Source: an uncultured Streptococcus sp.
Lineage (GTDB): Bacteria; Bacillota; Bacilli; Lactobacillales; Streptococcaceae
Direction: 5' to 3'
Assembly: GCA_934229725.1 (NCBI GenBank)
Contig: CAKQDX010000005.1
Coordinates: 46,293-110,292 of the forward strand
Length of the DNA: 64,000 nucleotides
The translations under genes were made by a program, and so were the position numbers. A model generated the notes under the pieces. The model saw only the letters and a program-made list of their open reading frames with translations. It was not told the DNA's origin and made no database searches. Positions 63,101 to 64,000 of the stretch are shown here, in pieces. Every line of letters begins with the position of its first letter. Within the stretch, counting starts at the first letter, position 1.

Positions 63101-63895
63101 TTAGTTGATGAAAAGGGCAATCCATTTGACTATCCTTACTTTATCCATGATTCCTATGATTCTAGTGATGCAGTTAACCATTTCGACTGGACTAAGGCGA
63201 CTGATAGACAGGCGTTCCCAGAAAATACCAAAACCCGTGCCTTTACCAAAGGGTTGATTGCCCTACGTAAGTCTACAGATGCCTTTAATTTTAAATCAAA
63301 AGCAGATGTGGATGCTCGTGTGACGCTATTGACCGTTCCTGGTCAGGATAATGTCGCTCAAGAAGATTTGGTATTAGGATACCAAACTCTTGCTTCCAAT
63401 GGAGACCGTTACCTTGTCTATGTCAATGCTGATAGTAAGGCTCGTCAGTTTGATTTGAGCAAGCTTACAAATGGTCTATCCTATATGGTTTTAGCAGATG
63501 GCAATCAAGTTAATCTATCTGGAATTAGTGAGCTATCAGGTGTTGAAATCAACAATCACATCTTGACTTTGGATCCATTAACAGCGACTATTATTCGTTT
63601 GACCAATGCTCAGACGCCAGATGAGGAAGTCGCTAAGATTTCTGAAAAGACCGAGTCATTTGGTGGAAAAGAGACTGAGGTAACTAAAACAAGTGTTAAT
63701 ACCTCAAGTCAAGAGAACCTTATCGGAGATGTTGAGCTTGTTAATCAAGGCAATGGAAAGGCTAAGACTGAAGCTCGTCGTCAAACTGATAAGCAACTGC
63801 CATCTACTGGTGAACAGACAAATCGTGGACTCTTTGTAGCAGGTCTGCTAAGTATTCTAAGCCTAGGATTCCTTCGAAAACGTCGGACGAAATAA
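60182..63895 (+). CDS. pulA: Cell-wall-anchored type I pullulanase
   Basis: 1237 residues. YSIRK-type signal (RYSLRKYKLGLASVTIG, cleavage near VKA-DE); Thr/Pro-rich region; two CBM41-type starch-binding modules (about 138-240, FGLWTWDDVETPS; about 249-345, VWYWGDV); pullulanase N-terminal domains; GH13_14 catalytic domain with YNWGYDPQNYF, VVYNHTA, GFRFDMMGDHD (nucleophile Asp near 779) and LGEGW (acid Glu near 805); sortase motif LPSTG near 1204 with membrane segment and KRRTK tail. Debranches alpha-1,6 links of pullulan, starch or glycogen at the surface. ATG 60182 is preferred (SD spacing 5) over 60179. Confidence 0.95.
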   Translation: MKRNTQSNNEKVLRYSLRKYKLGLASVTIGAIFLSFAAVQGVKADEAVSTPESTTQVEPADASLTTSGLVTETPTAPVTAENTSVSKVTEPVSLPEENTSPTEANKLNETTENTPKTVSPNNSQPLTNISEEPIADGSIRLHFQELPSPDKASFGLWTWDDVETPSSKKGAWPTGATSFAEAKQDNYGVYLDVKLSSTPKKLSFLINNAAGTNLSGDKAVEILSPQMNEAWIDKDFQVYSYQPIPQDHVRINYFRTDGDYSNKSVWYWGDVKDAPSNWPDGVNFQPNSKYGAYLDIPLTQAAKSVGFLLLDESKTGDDVKIQPNDYKFSDLKKSRQLFVRDTDPTVYTNPYFVKDVRLTGAQQLSPSQIELSFTNLDEVSSEDILKDLKVTDKDGNSVTLKQLELDAKLKKAKLIGDFAAENLPYKVTLGNDSFNTSESWQLKDALYSYDGELGARLEENGTKAHVTLWSPSADQVDIIVYDKNNQDKVLAEHALSKGPRGTWQADLLATDFGLENLTGYFYQYRIKRGDQSVIVLDPYAKSLAAWNSDDASKRPEHKIAKAAFVDPANYGPKDLDYAKIPNFKSREDAIIYEAHVRDFTSDKAISAELKHQFGTFAAFAERLDYLKDLGVTHIQLLPVLSYYFVNELENGKRLDTYASSNSNYNWGYDPQNYFSLTGMYSENPSDPAKRIEEFKNLVAAIHAHGMGVILDVVYNHTAKTAIFEDLEPNYYHFMDADGTPRSNFGGGRLGTTHYMSRRVLVDSIAYLTKEYKVDGFRFDMMGDHDAESIEQAYHAARALNPNLIMLGEGWVTYTGDENSPVQPADQSWMKDTDTVAVFSDDIRNTLKSGYPNEGTPAFITGGKRDINKVFDNIKAQPTNFEADSPGDVIQYIAAHDNLTLFDIIAQSIKKDPSKSENNAEIHRRLRLGNLMVLTAQGTPFIHSGQEYGRTKQFRDPAYRYPVSEDKVPNKSHLLVDEKGNPFDYPYFIHDSYDSSDAVNHFDWTKATDRQAFPENTKTRAFTKGLIALRKSTDAFNFKSKADVDARVTLLTVPGQDNVAQEDLVLGYQTLASNGDRYLVYVNADSKARQFDLSKLTNGLSYMVLADGNQVNLSGISELSGVEINNHILTLDPLTATIIRLTNAQTPDEEVAKISEKTESFGGKETEVTKTSVNTSSQENLIGDVELVNQGNGKAKTEARRQTDKQLPSTGEQTNRGLFVAGLLSILSLGFLRKRRTK

Positions 63896-63901
63896 ATAAG
63901 T

Positions 63902-63925
63902 AACAACAGGTTATTTCCTGTTGTT
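63902..63925 (+). other. Hairpin after pulA
   Basis: AACAACAGG (63902-63910) pairs perfectly with CCTGTTGTT (63917-63925), without a T run; a first, non-terminating stem before the true terminator. Confidence 0.6.
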
Positions 63926-63932
63926 CAGAATG

Positions 63933-63967
63933 AAGACAAACATCGTTTTTGATGTTTGTCTTTTTTT
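63933..63967 (+). terminator. Terminator of pulA
   Basis: AAGACAAACATC (63933-63944) pairs with GATGTTTGTCTT (63951-63962), followed by a T run. Nothing recognisable follows to the window end. Confidence 0.92.
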
Positions 63968-64000
63968 ATATTCACACTTAATTCTCCCATAATCCAATAA

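Noticed and set aside
1..64000. Search for tRNA, rRNA, CRISPR arrays, phage or transposase genes
   Set aside because: None was recognised by eye. Repeats present are coding (Ala-rich, Pro-rich, Bsp-like) or the leader elements described.

Overview
The window reads as chromosomal DNA of a low-GC streptococcus, most likely the Streptococcus salivarius group (S. salivarius, S. vestibularis or S. thermophilus). The evidence is AT-rich DNA with strong Shine-Dalgarno (SD) sites, YSIRK/LPXTG surface proteins, a Wzy-type wzg-wzh-wzd-wze polysaccharide locus, a pdhA-B-C-D operon whose E3 carries a lipoyl domain, cell-wall enzymes built on GBS-Bsp-like repeats, and an LPXTG-anchored pullulanase. I saw no tRNA, rRNA, CRISPR array, transposase or prophage gene.

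Layout. 1-2.3 kb: PepV dipeptidase and a uracil-DNA-glycosylase-family protein. 2.5-9.4 kb: two tandem GbpC/antigen I/II-type wall-anchored adhesins, each with its own promoter and terminator. 9.5-15.8 kb: a nucleoside/pentose salvage cluster (rpiA, deoB, DUF1697, a trimeric-type PNP, a ClC channel, a class I glutamine amidotransferase, deoD). 16.1-32.0 kb: a complete exo/capsular polysaccharide operon with four regulatory genes, an initiating sugar-1-phosphate transferase, glycosyltransferases, Wzy, Wzx, Glf, a Stealth phosphotransferase and a probable galactofuranosyltransferase. 32.0-40.4 kb: housekeeping and accessory genes (NAGPA-type phosphodiester glycosidase, two histidine phosphatases, an AI-2E/PerM family membrane protein, SGNH hydrolase, patatin, a DacA-type PBP, a CDF metal transporter). 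40.5-47.3 kb: ung-pyrC, a DUF2207 membrane protein and two overlapping minus-strand genes resembling AgrC/ComD kinases with degenerate catalytic boxes. 47.4-53.0 kb: the pyruvate dehydrogenase operon. 53.2-63.9 kb: two wall hydrolases sharing Bsp-like repeats, then a CcpA-regulated surface pullulanase.

The most unusual signal is an intergenic RNA-like element present three times: before deoD, pdhC and pdhD. In each, a good SD lies 128-137 nt upstream of a start codon that has no SD next to it. The gap is filled by two abutting hairpins. The second is 87-89 nt long in all copies, and its stems are kept by compensatory base changes although the tip sequences are unrelated. A 14-15 nt linker containing GTATC then leads to the ATG. 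A shorter possible relative precedes deoB. This looks like a candidate cis-acting translation-initiation or regulatory element; I do not recognise it as a named family.

Together the genes describe an oral or food streptococcus that binds surfaces or glucans (GbpC-like proteins), makes a phosphodiester- and galactofuranose-containing polysaccharide, remodels its wall, degrades alpha-glucans under catabolite control, and feeds pyruvate into acetyl-CoA.
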